From an uncultured Shewanella sp. (GTDB taxonomy: Bacteria; Pseudomonadota; Gammaproteobacteria; Enterobacterales; Shewanellaceae): 64,000 nt of DNA. Every line of letters starts with the position of its first letter. Position 1 is the first letter of the stretch. Below the pieces are notes generated by a model, which was not told the DNA's origin, did not search any database, and worked only from the letters and a program-made list of their open reading frames with translations. Where the stretch lies: NCBI RefSeq assembly GCF_947501665.1, contig NZ_CANMWS010000015.1, positions 1 to 64,000 on the forward strand, written 5' to 3'. This document shows, one piece after another, positions 36,503-47,041 of the stretch. Position numbers and translations under genes: made by a program.

Positions 36503-37586
36503 ATGGCTTAAGTGTTATTTATTTTGCTCTTTGTATCAATGACACGTTTTATATTGATTTAGCTATATGTTGAGCTTGTTGTTCATTTCAAAGATGAACA
36601 GGGACATCGTTGCTAGTGCTGGAAGCATATCGATTTTGATTGCTTTTTCATTTGATATGAGCGTCGATATTTTAGGCTATATCCAAATAGTTATGATGTT
36701 AGACGATGAAAATCAATACCATTGAATTGATAATTTTACATCTAGGGCAACTGACTTTTTATTTACTCATGTTTTATATTTTATTCGATAAAGTGTGATT
36801 CTCGTGTGAGTAACATGCGATTATTGGTTTTATATTCATTGTCATCCTAAGCGGTCATTTAAATAATGCTAATTGGCAGTGCTATTTAATAAGTGGAATG
36901 TATTAATGCTAAAGTGTTGTTGTTTTTAAATGGTCACATCAATTTCATTAGAGTCAAAGAGCTTATTATGATGTATTCATACATCGATTAACTGTTACAT
37001 TAAAATCATATTTTGTTCGGTTTACATTTTTATGCTGAATGATAGCTGGAACGGAAATTGTCTCTATGGCGCATTATTAGTAAAGATTAGCAATACGATG
37101 GGATAAATTATTCACAAAAATAACCGCTAAATTCTATATTCATTAAGCTTGATTTTTAAAGGGAATCAGACTTTTTTATATGTGAAAAATTAAAATGACA
37201 AATACTAATTGCATCATTATTTAGTATTAATACTTTTTTGTGATTATTAACGTTTTTATTATTGCAATAATCATAAAGAGAGAACGGTAAGCTTTAAATA
37301 TCAGTTTGGTTATTTATTCAATATATTTTTATTTTCATAGTGTTTTTTTGTTTTTAATATCAGTGTTTTTAATTTAAAAAATTGACAAATATATTTATCA
37401 GATGTTAATTATATGTTTGCTTTATTAACTCCAACCCACTTTTTACGATGAGTAAAGGAGAGTTAGCAAAAAATATAAAGTCTATGTGTTATCTAATTAT
37501 TCTTTCGATTTGTTTTTAATGAATAGGGTTAGAGTAATTGATGTAGGTAATTATGGAAATAATATATAAAATCATGGAGATTGATG
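36503..37586. other. Long AT-rich non-coding region upstream of TonB receptor 2
   Basis: Nearly 1.1 kb without a supportable gene on either strand. It is strongly AT-rich with many short A- and T-tracts, as expected for a silenced or H-NS-type bound promoter region, and contains no obvious tandem repeat or large palindrome. GGAG at 37576-37579 is the ribosome site of the receptor. Confidence 0.6.
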
Positions 37587-40496
37587 ATGTTTTATAAAAA
37601 AATAATAACGAAATCTATTAAGCTTGCTTTAATTGGGGGAGCGACTGCGAGTGCATTGGCTTTGCCTTTCGCATCAGCCGTTACAGAAGAAGAAAGTGTC
37701 GACCCCGTCGAACGTATTTCCGTAACAGGTTCTCGTATCGTTAGAGCAAATAATGTCACCACCAGTCCCGTTCTAGCTATTAGTGCAGCAGAGATTAAAG
37801 CCACGGGTATTACTCGAATTGAAGATTTTCTAAATGAAATGCCTCAGGTAATAGCGGCGCAAAATTCAACTGTTTCAAATGGATCCACTGGAACTGCAAC
37901 GGTGGATTTACGAGGTTTAGGGGCAGACAGAACCTTAGTGTTAGTTAATGGTCGTCGACTACCTGCGGGAACCGTAAATGGCAGTTCGGCTGCTGATTTA
38001 AATAACATTGCCATGAATATGATTGAGCGGGTAGATGTATTAACGGGTGGTTCATCGGCTACTTATGGTGCCGATGCGGTAGCTGGTGTCGTTAACTTTA
38101 TTTTAAAGAAAGATTTTGAAGGATTTGAATTTGATTATCAATACAGTTTTTATCAACATGATAATGATGATTCTTATATGCAAAGTTTGGTAACGAGTGC
38201 GGGTTATGATGTGGAGTCGGGCAATGTAACCGACGGCGATACCAATAATTTTTCCATGCGTTTAGGGTCAAGTTTTGATGACGGTCATGGTAATGTGACC
38301 ATGTATGCAGTGTATCGTAAAGTTGATGAGGCGCTTAATGGTAGCCGTGATTTTAGTGGTTGTGCATTGGGTGGTAGTTACAGTGATCCATCTTGTTCAG
38401 GATCTGCGACCAGTGCTACAGGTAATTTTGTTAATGATGCGGGGACTTATTACACGGTTTCTGGAACAGATTTTGTTGAAGGACAAACAACATTTAATTA
38501 TGGTCCGCTGAATTACTATCAACGACCTGATGAAAATAGGTTATTGGGTGCGACGGGTTTTTATGAAATCAATGAGCACGCTGAAGTTTATTCAGAAGTG
38601 AGTATGATGGATGATCATACTGTGGCGCAAATTGCCCCATCGGGTAATTTTTTTAATACCTCGACAATCAATTGTGACAATCCATTATTGTCCACACAGC
38701 AGCGGATCAAATTTTGTGGCACAGCTACAACGGGTGATGTTGATATGTTCATTGGTCGCCGAAACGTGGAAGGCGGGCCGAGACAAGATGATCTAAGGCA
38801 TACGACATATCGAGGGGTATTAGGCGTTCGTGGTAATATTAATGATGAATGGTCCTATGATGCGTTTGCTAATTACGGTAATGTGGTTTTTCAAGAAACT
38901 TATCTTAATGACATGTCTAATACCCGTATTGCAAGGTCATTAGATGTGGTTACTGACTCTGATGGTAATGCGGCATGTCAATCTGTGGTTGATGGCTCTG
39001 ATACGACTTGTGTGCCTTGGGATATCTTCTCAACCGGTGGGGTGACGCAAGAGGCGATTGATTATCTTGTATTACCATTATATGCCACGGGTGAGACTGA
39101 AAATGTACAATTAAGTGCCAGTGCATTTGGTGACATGACCGATGCAGGTTGGACATTACCGACAGCCTCAACAGGTTTAGGCTTGGCGTTTGGTATTGAG
39201 TATCGTAGTGAAAGCCTAACCTACTCCCCTGATGCAGGTTATCAAAGTGGTGATGGTGCTGGGCAGGGCGGGCCGTCAACAGCAACCAATGGTAGCTATC
39301 ATGTGATGGATTACTTCATTGAAGTGAATCTGCCTATTTTAGAAGATAAATTTATGGCAGAAGAGTTAGTCTTTGAAGGGGCGTATCGTTTCTCTGATTA
39401 CTCTACTGACAATCAGACCAATACCTATAAACTGGGGGCAAACTGGAAACTGAACGATCAAGTGCGGATCCGGACTAGCTTGCAGCATGCTGTTCGCTCA
39501 CCTAACCTAGGTGAACTATATGAATCTCAAGGCTTAGAACTCTTTAACTGGGGAAATGGCGATCCTTGCGGTTCTACTACAGATGCTAATGGGAATACTG
39601 TCGCACCAACTTATAGCTTAGCAGAGTGTCAAGCAACAGGGTTAGCAGCGGCTGATTACGGTTCTGCTTTATTAGTTAACCCAGCTGGTCAATATAATCA
39701 ATTTGGTGGTGGTAATCCGAACTTGGACCCTGAAAGTTCAGATACGATTTCTGTTGGTTTAGTATTGACTCCTGAGTTTTTAGACAACTTCTCAATCGCA
39801 TTTGATTATTTTGATATCAGTGTTGATGATGCGATTGATGCCATTGCACCTACCGATATTGTTGAGTTTTGTGGTAAAGATGGTAATGCAGAAATGTGCG
39901 CCGCAATTAACCGTAGTGCAGCCAATGGTGATTTATGGATTGGTAGTACGTCTGCCAGTGGGTATATTACCTCATTGCAAATTAATACGGGAAATTTAAG
40001 CACCAAAGGTGTTGATACTGACATTAACTACCTACTTGAAACGAGTATGGGTGATGTGCGCTTTAATTTAGTGGGAACCTATTTAGACTCTTATACTATT
40101 CAGAATATTAAAGGTGGAACGACAATAGAATGTGCGGGTAAATGGGATCGCAGCACCTGTGAGGCAGTGAGGCCAAAATGGCGCCACATGATGACCACCA
40201 CTTGGGGAACGCCTTGGGATGTGAATCTAACAGGCCGCTGGCGGTATATTGGTGAAGCTGATGAGCGTGATAGTAGTGATCCTATGACGTTCGATGCGGT
40301 GAGTTATATTGATTTATCAGGTAATTGGCAAGCGACAGAATATTTGAACTTCCAACTAGGTGTGAACAATGTGTTTGATAAAACACCGCAAGTCATGGTG
40401 AATGGACCGTCAAGTATTTCTAATGGGAATACTTGGAGTGGAACCTATGATGTGCTAGGGCGCTATATTTACTTAGGTGGTACCGTGGTCTTTTAA
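37587..40496 (+). CDS. TonB-dependent outer-membrane receptor 2
   Basis: This 969-residue receptor is homologous to receptor 1. Its signal peptide ends after ASA (about 31), and the mature N-terminus has the same VERISVTGSR at 41-50. The plug has DLRGLGADRTLVLVNGRRLPAG and VDVLTGGSSATYGADAVAGVVNFIL; the barrel ends in YIYLGGTVVF. The loops have Cys pairs (for example CNNP-type CDNP...KFCGT). I choose ATG 37587, seven bases after GGAG; an ATG one codon earlier and a TTG before that are in frame. The substrate is unknown. Confidence 0.94.
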   Translation: MFYKKIITKSIKLALIGGATASALALPFASAVTEEESVDPVERISVTGSRIVRANNVTTSPVLAISAAEIKATGITRIEDFLNEMPQVIAAQNSTVSNGSTGTATVDLRGLGADRTLVLVNGRRLPAGTVNGSSAADLNNIAMNMIERVDVLTGGSSATYGADAVAGVVNFILKKDFEGFEFDYQYSFYQHDNDDSYMQSLVTSAGYDVESGNVTDGDTNNFSMRLGSSFDDGHGNVTMYAVYRKVDEALNGSRDFSGCALGGSYSDPSCSGSATSATGNFVNDAGTYYTVSGTDFVEGQTTFNYGPLNYYQRPDENRLLGATGFYEINEHAEVYSEVSMMDDHTVAQIAPSGNFFNTSTINCDNPLLSTQQRIKFCGTATTGDVDMFIGRRNVEGGPRQDDLRHTTYRGVLGVRGNINDEWSYDAFANYGNVVFQETYLNDMSNTRIARSLDVVTDSDGNAACQSVVDGSDTTCVPWDIFSTGGVTQEAIDYLVLPLYATGETENVQLSASAFGDMTDAGWTLPTASTGLGLAFGIEYRSESLTYSPDAGYQSGDGAGQGGPSTATNGSYHVMDYFIEVNLPILEDKFMAEELVFEGAYRFSDYSTDNQTNTYKLGANWKLNDQVRIRTSLQHAVRSPNLGELYESQGLELFNWGNGDPCGSTTDANGNTVAPTYSLAECQATGLAAADYGSALLVNPAGQYNQFGGGNPNLDPESSDTISVGLVLTPEFLDNFSIAFDYFDISVDDAIDAIAPTDIVEFCGKDGNAEMCAAINRSAANGDLWIGSTSASGYITSLQINTGNLSTKGVDTDINYLLETSMGDVRFNLVGTYLDSYTIQNIKGGTTIECAGKWDRSTCEAVRPKWRHMMTTTWGTPWDVNLTGRWRYIGEADERDSSDPMTFDAVSYIDLSGNWQATEYLNFQLGVNNVFDKTPQVMVNGPSSISNGNTWSGTYDVLGRYIYLGGTVVF

Positions 40497-40532
40497 GCTC
40501 ATGTGAGTCATATAATTCATTGCTAACCATAA

Positions 40533-40563
40533 AAAAACCGAACAATCATGTTCGGTTTTTTTA
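40533..40563 (+). terminator. Rho-independent terminator of TonB receptor 2
   Basis: AAAAACCGAAC (40533-40543) pairs with GTTCGGTTTTT (40550-40560) around a 6-nt loop, with T-rich DNA after it. A-tracts on the left arm make it bidirectional. Confidence 0.92.
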
Positions 40564-40637
40564 TTTTAACTCTAAACCATTTATAGAAAGACGCTCTAGT
40601 AACGGTTTTCAAACAATACATTACCATTGCTGCCTAC

Positions 40638-40738
40638 TGATCTTTTGTTGTTTTATTGTTGTTTTGTTGCGATTTTGTTTCTGTTTTGTTTTCTTTTTGT
40701 TGTTATTTTGTTTTTTGTGGTATTCTTTTGCTTCCTCA
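40638..40738 (+). repeat. T/G-rich low-complexity tract
   Basis: About 100 bases consist almost only of T and G on the plus strand, in irregular TTTTGTTG-like units. If translated it gives an implausible run of Phe, Leu, Val and Cys. It lies between the receptor terminator and the ribosome site of the next gene, so it is probably untranslated leader or a slippage-grown tract. Confidence 0.75.
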
Positions 40739-40770
40739 TGATGAGGTATTTAGAACTAAAAGGAATGGAA

Positions 40771-41643
40771 ATGTTAATTAAAAATAAAATGGCTATTCTA
40801 GTCGCCAGCTGTATATCTTGTTTTTTGTTTTCAAATAGCGTTAACGCAAGAAGTTATGCTTTGCCTGAAAATTGTGAATATGGAAAAGTGAAGCCATATG
40901 ATCCTCCCGTTTATGATATTTATCGAGCAGTAGAAGCGGGTTATGACATTGCAAACGATAATGGTCGGTCAAATGAAGATGTCAATAATTGGGCACAGTT
41001 AATAGAAGCAATAAAAGGCATATTGTCTTCGTTCGATTATTTACGGGCTGAAGTGCCTAAGCATGTAATACAAAATCAGACCTTCAGAGCGAAAGGCAAT
41101 TTGTTTGATATGTATGCAAATGTACATTTCAATAATTCAGAGTATGGTTATGTTGGCACAGATAAATCGAATTATGAAGGTAACTCCTACCATAATATGA
41201 AATTTACTAAAACACATGGAGCAGGGTTGGTTTGGGTTAATCGTTCCGGTGGAGAATGTTCGGCAGAAACGGTATGGGTTCAGAAAAAGCCTAAAATAAA
41301 TAGCGCTTCAAAGAGAACAACAACTGCAACTGCAGGTATTACTGCGAAGGTTAATTATACCGTAGACTCTTATTCAAAAGCTGCTAAAGACTCTAGACAG
41401 AAAGTTAAGATAACACTGAAGTCTGTGGATGATCAATATCACCAGGCAACTTATAAAACTGTAGAATCAGCAAGCTTAAATAACGAAGTGACAATATCTA
41501 TGGCGGCTCATCAGGGGCGAGGTCTTTATTATCTAACTGTATTTGTCGATGATGGTACGTACAGCACTTCCTATGATTTAGGTATGCTTTATTCTGGGGG
41601 AGGGACAACACCACCACCGTGCTCGCTTTGTAGACCTGATTAG
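40771..41643 (+). CDS. Secreted protein of unknown function
   Basis: I do not recognise this 290-residue protein. It has a signal peptide (cleavage after VNA, about 26). The middle is rich in Asn, Tyr and Gly (NLFDMYANVHFNNSEYGYVGTDKSNYEGNSYHNM), followed by a Lys/Thr-rich part that looks like an Ig-type beta sandwich (ITAKVNYTVDSYSKAAK..., TVFVDDGTYSTSYDLGML). It ends in GGGTTPPPCSLCRPD. Four Cys in the mature protein may form disulfides. The start is ATG 40771 with AGGA six bases upstream; the frame is open further up only through the T/G tract. It may be a surface or extracellular protein. Confidence 0.72.
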   Translation: MLIKNKMAILVASCISCFLFSNSVNARSYALPENCEYGKVKPYDPPVYDIYRAVEAGYDIANDNGRSNEDVNNWAQLIEAIKGILSSFDYLRAEVPKHVIQNQTFRAKGNLFDMYANVHFNNSEYGYVGTDKSNYEGNSYHNMKFTKTHGAGLVWVNRSGGECSAETVWVQKKPKINSASKRTTTATAGITAKVNYTVDSYSKAAKDSRQKVKITLKSVDDQYHQATYKTVESASLNNEVTISMAAHQGRGLYYLTVFVDDGTYSTSYDLGMLYSGGGTTPPPCSLCRPD

Positions 41644-41693
41644 TTAATAGTATAACAGTGGAAGTCATATGTGATATGACTTCCACTGTATGA

Positions 41694-42464
41694 TCACCAC
41701 TTTTTCTTAGGTTGGAATAGCACATCAATATCGGCACCTTCTTGGGGCGCTTTTGTAGTTTGGCTATTTTCTTGTTCTCCCACAATGTCCTTTAACATGG
41801 CCTTTGCTTCGTTCACTTTTTGAATAATAAAAGGATCATTTGGCGTTTGTGCTTTAATCGTGTGCAAGGTTGACAATGCTTTGGTGATCATTTGTTTTGC
41901 TGAGCCGAATTGTTTAATGTAATAGGCTGCACGGCTTCGTGATAACATAGCATCGACATTGATCCTCAATTGTAAGCTGTCGATATGATTTTCTTCTAAC
42001 GTATAAAGCTGTGGATCCACCTTGCCTCTATGGTGCTCAGCTTTGAGTATTGCCTTCATTTTTTTAAGCATTTGTACTAGTACTAACACCTGTTTATCTT
42101 GCTCTGGCAATTGAAACTCTTCAATGGGGGGAAACGCTTTAGGGGCATTTTTTAACGCTTGAATTTGTTGCTCTAAATCCAGCCGACGTCGTTCATATTC
42201 GGTATGTGACTTTGGGGTGAGTTTTGCGGCTGTATCCAATGCAATTTGAATTCTACTGTATAAGATAAGGATCATATGTGATGAATGAGGGATTAATCCT
42301 ATATGGGATAATACTTCATCTGTTTCATCGATAATGGCCCGCTGACGAGCCAGCTCACTGCGTTTTTCAGCGTCGATTTTTGCTTTATGTTGTTGTATGA
42401 CATTGATGCCTATGACCAGTAGAAGTAGCGCACCAATTAAAAGCAACACTAAAGTAAATATCAT
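41694..42464 (-). CDS. Membrane-anchored coiled-coil protein, unknown function
   Basis: This 256-residue protein has one N-terminal TM helix (about 2-22) and then a mostly helical, charged cytoplasmic part with coiled-coil character (QQHKAKIDAEKRSELARQRA, YERRRLDLEQQIQAL). The C-terminus is QPKKKW. I recognise no enzymatic motif. Proteins of this type are found beside cysB in related genomes as far as I recall, without a known role. It is divergent from cysB. Confidence 0.75.
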   Translation of the reverse strand: MIFTLVLLLIGALLLLVIGINVIQQHKAKIDAEKRSELARQRAIIDETDEVLSHIGLIPHSSHMILILYSRIQIALDTAAKLTPKSHTEYERRRLDLEQQIQALKNAPKAFPPIEEFQLPEQDKQVLVLVQMLKKMKAILKAEHHRGKVDPQLYTLEENHIDSLQLRINVDAMLSRSRAAYYIKQFGSAKQMITKALSTLHTIKAQTPNDPFIIQKVNEAKAMLKDIVGEQENSQTTKAPQEGADIDVLFQPKKKW

Positions 42465-42633
42465 AAAATAACCTGTTAAGTAACAATTATATCAATATTA
42501 CTACATATCAATTGGCTAGGATAGCAATCGACTGAGGATATTGTGCTTATCTTAGGTGTAATTATTCCTCTCTGTGATATATTCCTATTTGATTTAATTA
42601 TCTCGGTAGACTATAACCAATTAATATAATTAA

Positions 42634-43665
<1,032 letters not shown>

Positions 43666-43687
43666 TGGCTTAAAATAGAATAATGAA

Positions 43688-43715
43688 AACACCGACAGTT
43701 TGTCGGTGTTTTTTT
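43688..43715 (+). terminator. Rho-independent terminator of cysB
   Basis: AACACCGACA (43688-43697) pairs perfectly with TGTCGGTGTT (43701-43710) around a 3-nt loop; seven T follow to 43715. Confidence 0.94.
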
Positions 43716-43803
43716 GTTTACTTAGATTGGGGATAAGATCTTACAGGAATGATTCGTTTTATCCGCAAGGTGTTGAGCAAACTTTCATCATTTCAATTGA
43801 TGC

Positions 43804-45180
43804 TCAACATTCCACAATATTAACGGCTAAGCCACCTTTCGCTGTTTCTTTATATTTACTGCGCATGTCTTGCCCTGTATCCATCATGGTCTTGATGACT
43901 TTATCTAAGGTGACCTTATGGTTACCATCTCCCCTTAAGGCCATTCTTGAGGCATTAATGGCTTTAACTGCGCCCATTGCATTACGTTCAATACAAGGCA
44001 CTTGTACCAGTCCACCGACAGGATCACAAGTAAGCCCAAGATTGTGTTCCATTCCAATTTCAGCTGCATTTTCGACGTGTTCAACTGTGCCTCCCATAAT
44101 TTCAGTTAAGGCTGCTGCGGCCATTGAGCAAGCTACACCGACTTCTCCTTGACAGCCAACCTCAGCCCCAGAAATGGAAGCATTCTTCTTGTATAAAATA
44201 CCAATAGCGGCAGCAGTAAGCAGGTACCGGCAACAAATATCCATGTCAACAGATTCAACAAAGGTATCGTAATAACATAAAACGGCAGGAATAATTCCTG
44301 CTGCGCCGTTAGTGGGTGCGGTGACAACGCGATCCCCTGCGGCATTTTGCTCATTAACTGATAAGGCAAAAAGATCGACCCAATCTAGTGCGGTTAAAGG
44401 ATCGGTAGTATGTTTTCCTTCCGCTTTCAAGCGGCGATACATCGAAGGTGCTCGACGTCTAAGCTTTAAGCCTCCAGGCAAAATGCCTTCTTTTTGATAA
44501 CCCCGTTCAACGCAGTTTTTCATGGTTTGCCAAATATGCCATAGTTGGTTTTGAATATCTGTTTCAGTGCGAATACTGAGCTCATTTTGCATCATGAGCG
44601 ACGAGATACTAAAGCCATGCTCAGTGCATAAATCTAATAATTGAGCGGCAGAATTAAAGTCAAAAGGGGCTGATTTTATAGGTGCTGCAGGAGACGCATC
44701 TTGGGCTTTGATTTCATCTTCATCTAAAATAAAGCCGCCGCCGACAGAATAATACGTGCGAGAATAAAGACATTGTCCTTGGCTATAGGCATGCAAGGTC
44801 ATGGCATTGGCATGGGCATCTAAGGTTTTAGTGCGATGAAAAGTAATGCCATTTTCTCGTGTAAATGAGACGGTTTTTCCTGTGGTTAGTAAAAGTGTTT
44901 CTGTGTCTGATACTTTTTTTAAAATAGTGGGTACATTATCAGTATTGACGGTGTCAGGGGCTTCACTCATAAGACCTAAAATAACAGCCTTATCAGTACC
45001 GTGTCCTTTACCGGTTTGTGATAAGGAACCAAATAACTCGGCTCTTAATTCATCTATTTTTTCAATAAGATCACAGTTGATGAGTGTATCAATAAAAATA
45101 TTACCCGCTTTCATTGGGCCGACAGTATGGGAGCTTGATGGCCCAATACCAATTTTAAACATATCAAATACACTGATCAT
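43804..45180 (-). CDS. sdaA: L-serine ammonia-lyase (L-serine dehydratase), iron-sulfur type
   Basis: The enzyme deaminates L-serine to pyruvate using a [4Fe-4S] cluster. The single-chain form of 458 residues has a beta domain (MISVFDMFKIGIGPSSSHTVGPMKAG at the N-terminus) and an alpha domain with cluster cysteines in GAEVGCQGEVGVACSMAA and LTCDPVGGLVQVPCIERNA. The terminal NIVEC tail is the cysteine that caps the cluster in the resting enzyme. ATG 45180 is chosen by homology; 18 more in-frame codons upstream are not conserved. E. coli has paralogues sdaA/sdaB; the symbol is generic. Confidence 0.94.
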   Translation of the reverse strand: MISVFDMFKIGIGPSSSHTVGPMKAGNIFIDTLINCDLIEKIDELRAELFGSLSQTGKGHGTDKAVILGLMSEAPDTVNTDNVPTILKKVSDTETLLLTTGKTVSFTRENGITFHRTKTLDAHANAMTLHAYSQGQCLYSRTYYSVGGGFILDEDEIKAQDASPAAPIKSAPFDFNSAAQLLDLCTEHGFSISSLMMQNELSIRTETDIQNQLWHIWQTMKNCVERGYQKEGILPGGLKLRRRAPSMYRRLKAEGKHTTDPLTALDWVDLFALSVNEQNAAGDRVVTAPTNGAAGIIPAVLCYYDTFVESVDMDICCRYLLTAAAIGILYKKNASISGAEVGCQGEVGVACSMAAAALTEIMGGTVEHVENAAEIGMEHNLGLTCDPVGGLVQVPCIERNAMGAVKAINASRMALRGDGNHKVTLDKVIKTMMDTGQDMRSKYKETAKGGLAVNIVEC

Positions 45181-45426
45181 CTTAACATACCTTATTGTTG
45201 TACTCTTGATTGTACTGTGGGAAAAGTATCCCACATTTTATACTTAAGCTAACCATTATATTTTTTATGCTAATGTTTTTGATATTAGCAAAAGTAATGA
45301 GAAAAGGCTGAGAATTAAGCTGAATAATGAATAGAGTTAACCTTAGCATAAGAATATGTTATTAATGATCCGCTAAAAACCTTAAAGTATATCAATATTG
45401 AACGATGCAAATCATTTGGAGTCTCT

Positions 45427-46455
45427 GTGAGTTATTTAATGCTAGATATATTGTCAACTCAGGTGTCAAAAGCTGAAGTAGAGCAAATAATGGATCCAAA
45501 AGTGGGCGGGGTGATATTATTTAGCCGTAATTTTATCAATCGAAGCCAATTGATTGAATTGGTTCAATCTCTAAGGCAACGTCGTCCTGAATTGTTAATT
45601 GCAGTCGATCATGAAGGTGGCAGAGTTCAACGTTTTAAAGAAGGCTTTACTGCAATCCCAGCCATGGGGAAGATTCTATTGGCTGCAAAGGGGAGCATGT
45701 CAGTTGCAAAACCGTGGGCATTAGAGTTAGGTTTTTTGATGGCCGTAGAATTATTAGCCTGTGATATCGATTTAAGCTTTGCGCCTGTATTAGATGTTAA
45801 TGGTATCAGTGAAGTGATAGGGCTAAGAAGTTTTAGTGCCGATCCTCACGAAGTCACTTTGCTTGCGGAGCTATTCATTTTGGGAATGGAGCAAGCGGGC
45901 ATGGCGGCAGTGGGAAAACATTTTCCTGGTCATGGTAGCGTTGCGGCAGATTCTCATATTGCTAAACCTGTAGACGATAGAGAAGAAAAGGTGATTGAGC
46001 AATGTGATATGTTACCTTTCAAAATATTGATCAATAAAAAACGATTACAAGGGATCATGCCTGCACATGTGATTTATTCAAACGTGTCTCCAAAGCCTGC
46101 AGGCTTTTCACCTTATTGGCTTAAAACAGTGCTGAGGGATAAGTTAGGGTTTGATGGTGTTATTTTTTCTGATGATTTGGGGATGAAAGGCGCAGCTGTA
46201 GCGGGAGATTATTGTCAACGAGCACAGGCGGCGCTGGAAGCAGGTTGCAATATGATCTTAGTTTGTAACGATCCAAAAGGTGTTGCAGATATTTTAACGC
46301 ATTTTGAATGGCCCATTTTAGCCCAAGATCATGAACATAATGCCAATCGTTTGCGGGCACGTGCACAGCAAGTAATGTTGAGTTTGGATAATGAATCCCG
46401 TTGGAAAGCAGCTAAACGGATCGCTGAGAAAGTGCATCTTGAAGTACCACAGTGA
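45427..46455 (+). CDS. nagZ: Beta-N-acetylhexosaminidase NagZ
   Basis: This glycoside hydrolase family 3 enzyme of the cytoplasm removes GlcNAc from anhydro-muropeptides during peptidoglycan recycling, giving the signals for AmpR-type beta-lactamase control. The 342 residues include AVDHEGGRVQRF (59-70), the catalytic His loop KHFPGHGSVAADSH (164-177) and the nucleophile region VIFSDDLGM with Asp249. The start is GTG 45427 with GGAG five bases upstream. Confidence 0.95.
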   Translation: MSYLMLDILSTQVSKAEVEQIMDPKVGGVILFSRNFINRSQLIELVQSLRQRRPELLIAVDHEGGRVQRFKEGFTAIPAMGKILLAAKGSMSVAKPWALELGFLMAVELLACDIDLSFAPVLDVNGISEVIGLRSFSADPHEVTLLAELFILGMEQAGMAAVGKHFPGHGSVAADSHIAKPVDDREEKVIEQCDMLPFKILINKKRLQGIMPAHVIYSNVSPKPAGFSPYWLKTVLRDKLGFDGVIFSDDLGMKGAAVAGDYCQRAQAALEAGCNMILVCNDPKGVADILTHFEWPILAQDHEHNANRLRARAQQVMLSLDNESRWKAAKRIAEKVHLEVPQ

Positions 46456-46459
46456 TAAA

Positions 46460-46482
46460 CGACTCAGTTTTTATCTGAGTCG
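46460..46482. terminator. Hairpin between nagZ and the glutaredoxin gene
   Basis: CGACTCAG (46460-46467) pairs with CTGAGTCG (46475-46482) around a 7-nt loop, between convergent genes. The T-run is poor on both sides. Confidence 0.6.
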
Positions 46483-46500
46483 ATATGAAGGGGGCTTATG

Positions 46501-46857
46501 TTATCCGCAGCGCTTGTTTAAGTAATCAATGATGGCTGAAGATTCATACATCCAGCGTACTTCATTGTTTTCTTCAATTCTTAAACACGGCACTTGGACT
46601 TTTCCACCTTCATTGAGTAGCGTTTGTTTGTGCTCAGGCTGTTTTGCATCAAGGGTGGTTATATTGAGTGCTTGCCTGCGGGCAGCTCGCCTGACTTTGA
46701 CACAAAATGGGCAAGCTTTATATTCAAATAAAGTAAAGTGTTGTGTGATGGCATTCACTTTTTGTTGTTCTTCTGCTGAGCGTTGACGTTTTTTAGGCGT
46801 AAAAATAAAGTTCAACAGTAAGATAATACGGCCTAACAGCCAACGTATAATGAACAT
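46501..46857 (-). CDS. Membrane-anchored glutaredoxin-like protein
   Basis: This 118-residue protein has an N-terminal hydrophobic segment (about 2-19, a likely membrane anchor) and a linker, then a glutaredoxin/GST-N fold with the redox motif C49-P-F-C52 in FEYKACPFCVKVRR. VQVPCLRIEENNEVRWMYESSAIIDYL is the glutathione-binding end, with the cis-Pro in VPC. The start is ATG 46857 behind AAGGA; the frame is open much further upstream without homology. It probably reduces disulfides with glutathione; the partner is unknown. Confidence 0.85.
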   Translation of the reverse strand: MFIIRWLLGRIILLLNFIFTPKKRQRSAEEQQKVNAITQHFTLFEYKACPFCVKVRRAARRQALNITTLDAKQPEHKQTLLNEGGKVQVPCLRIEENNEVRWMYESSAIIDYLNKRCG

Positions 46858-47041
46858 GGTGGTCCTTGAGTAAAATAAAAATCGACGAGAGTTTAACCTA
46901 AGGCTTGAAAGGATAAAAGCGTTGTCAGTGTTTTGTGTGTCGAATTTATTTTTTGTTCTCACGCTAGGGGGCGTCACCTCTCCCGCCGCGATTAAAACTC
47001 GCTTATCTGAACATAATTTAACCACGAAAGATCAATCGCTC

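Noticed and set aside
38950-39285. 111-codon minus-strand frame inside TonB receptor 2
   Set aside because: Antisense shadow rich in His and Gln, produced by Asp/Gly-rich barrel codons on the other strand.
40627-40770. N-terminal extension of the orphan secreted protein through the T/G tract
   Set aside because: It gives an implausible Phe/Leu/Cys run and hides a good signal peptide and ribosome site at 40771.
43700-44152. 150-codon plus-strand frame
   Set aside because: It is antisense to sdaA over most of its length and begins in the cysB terminator.
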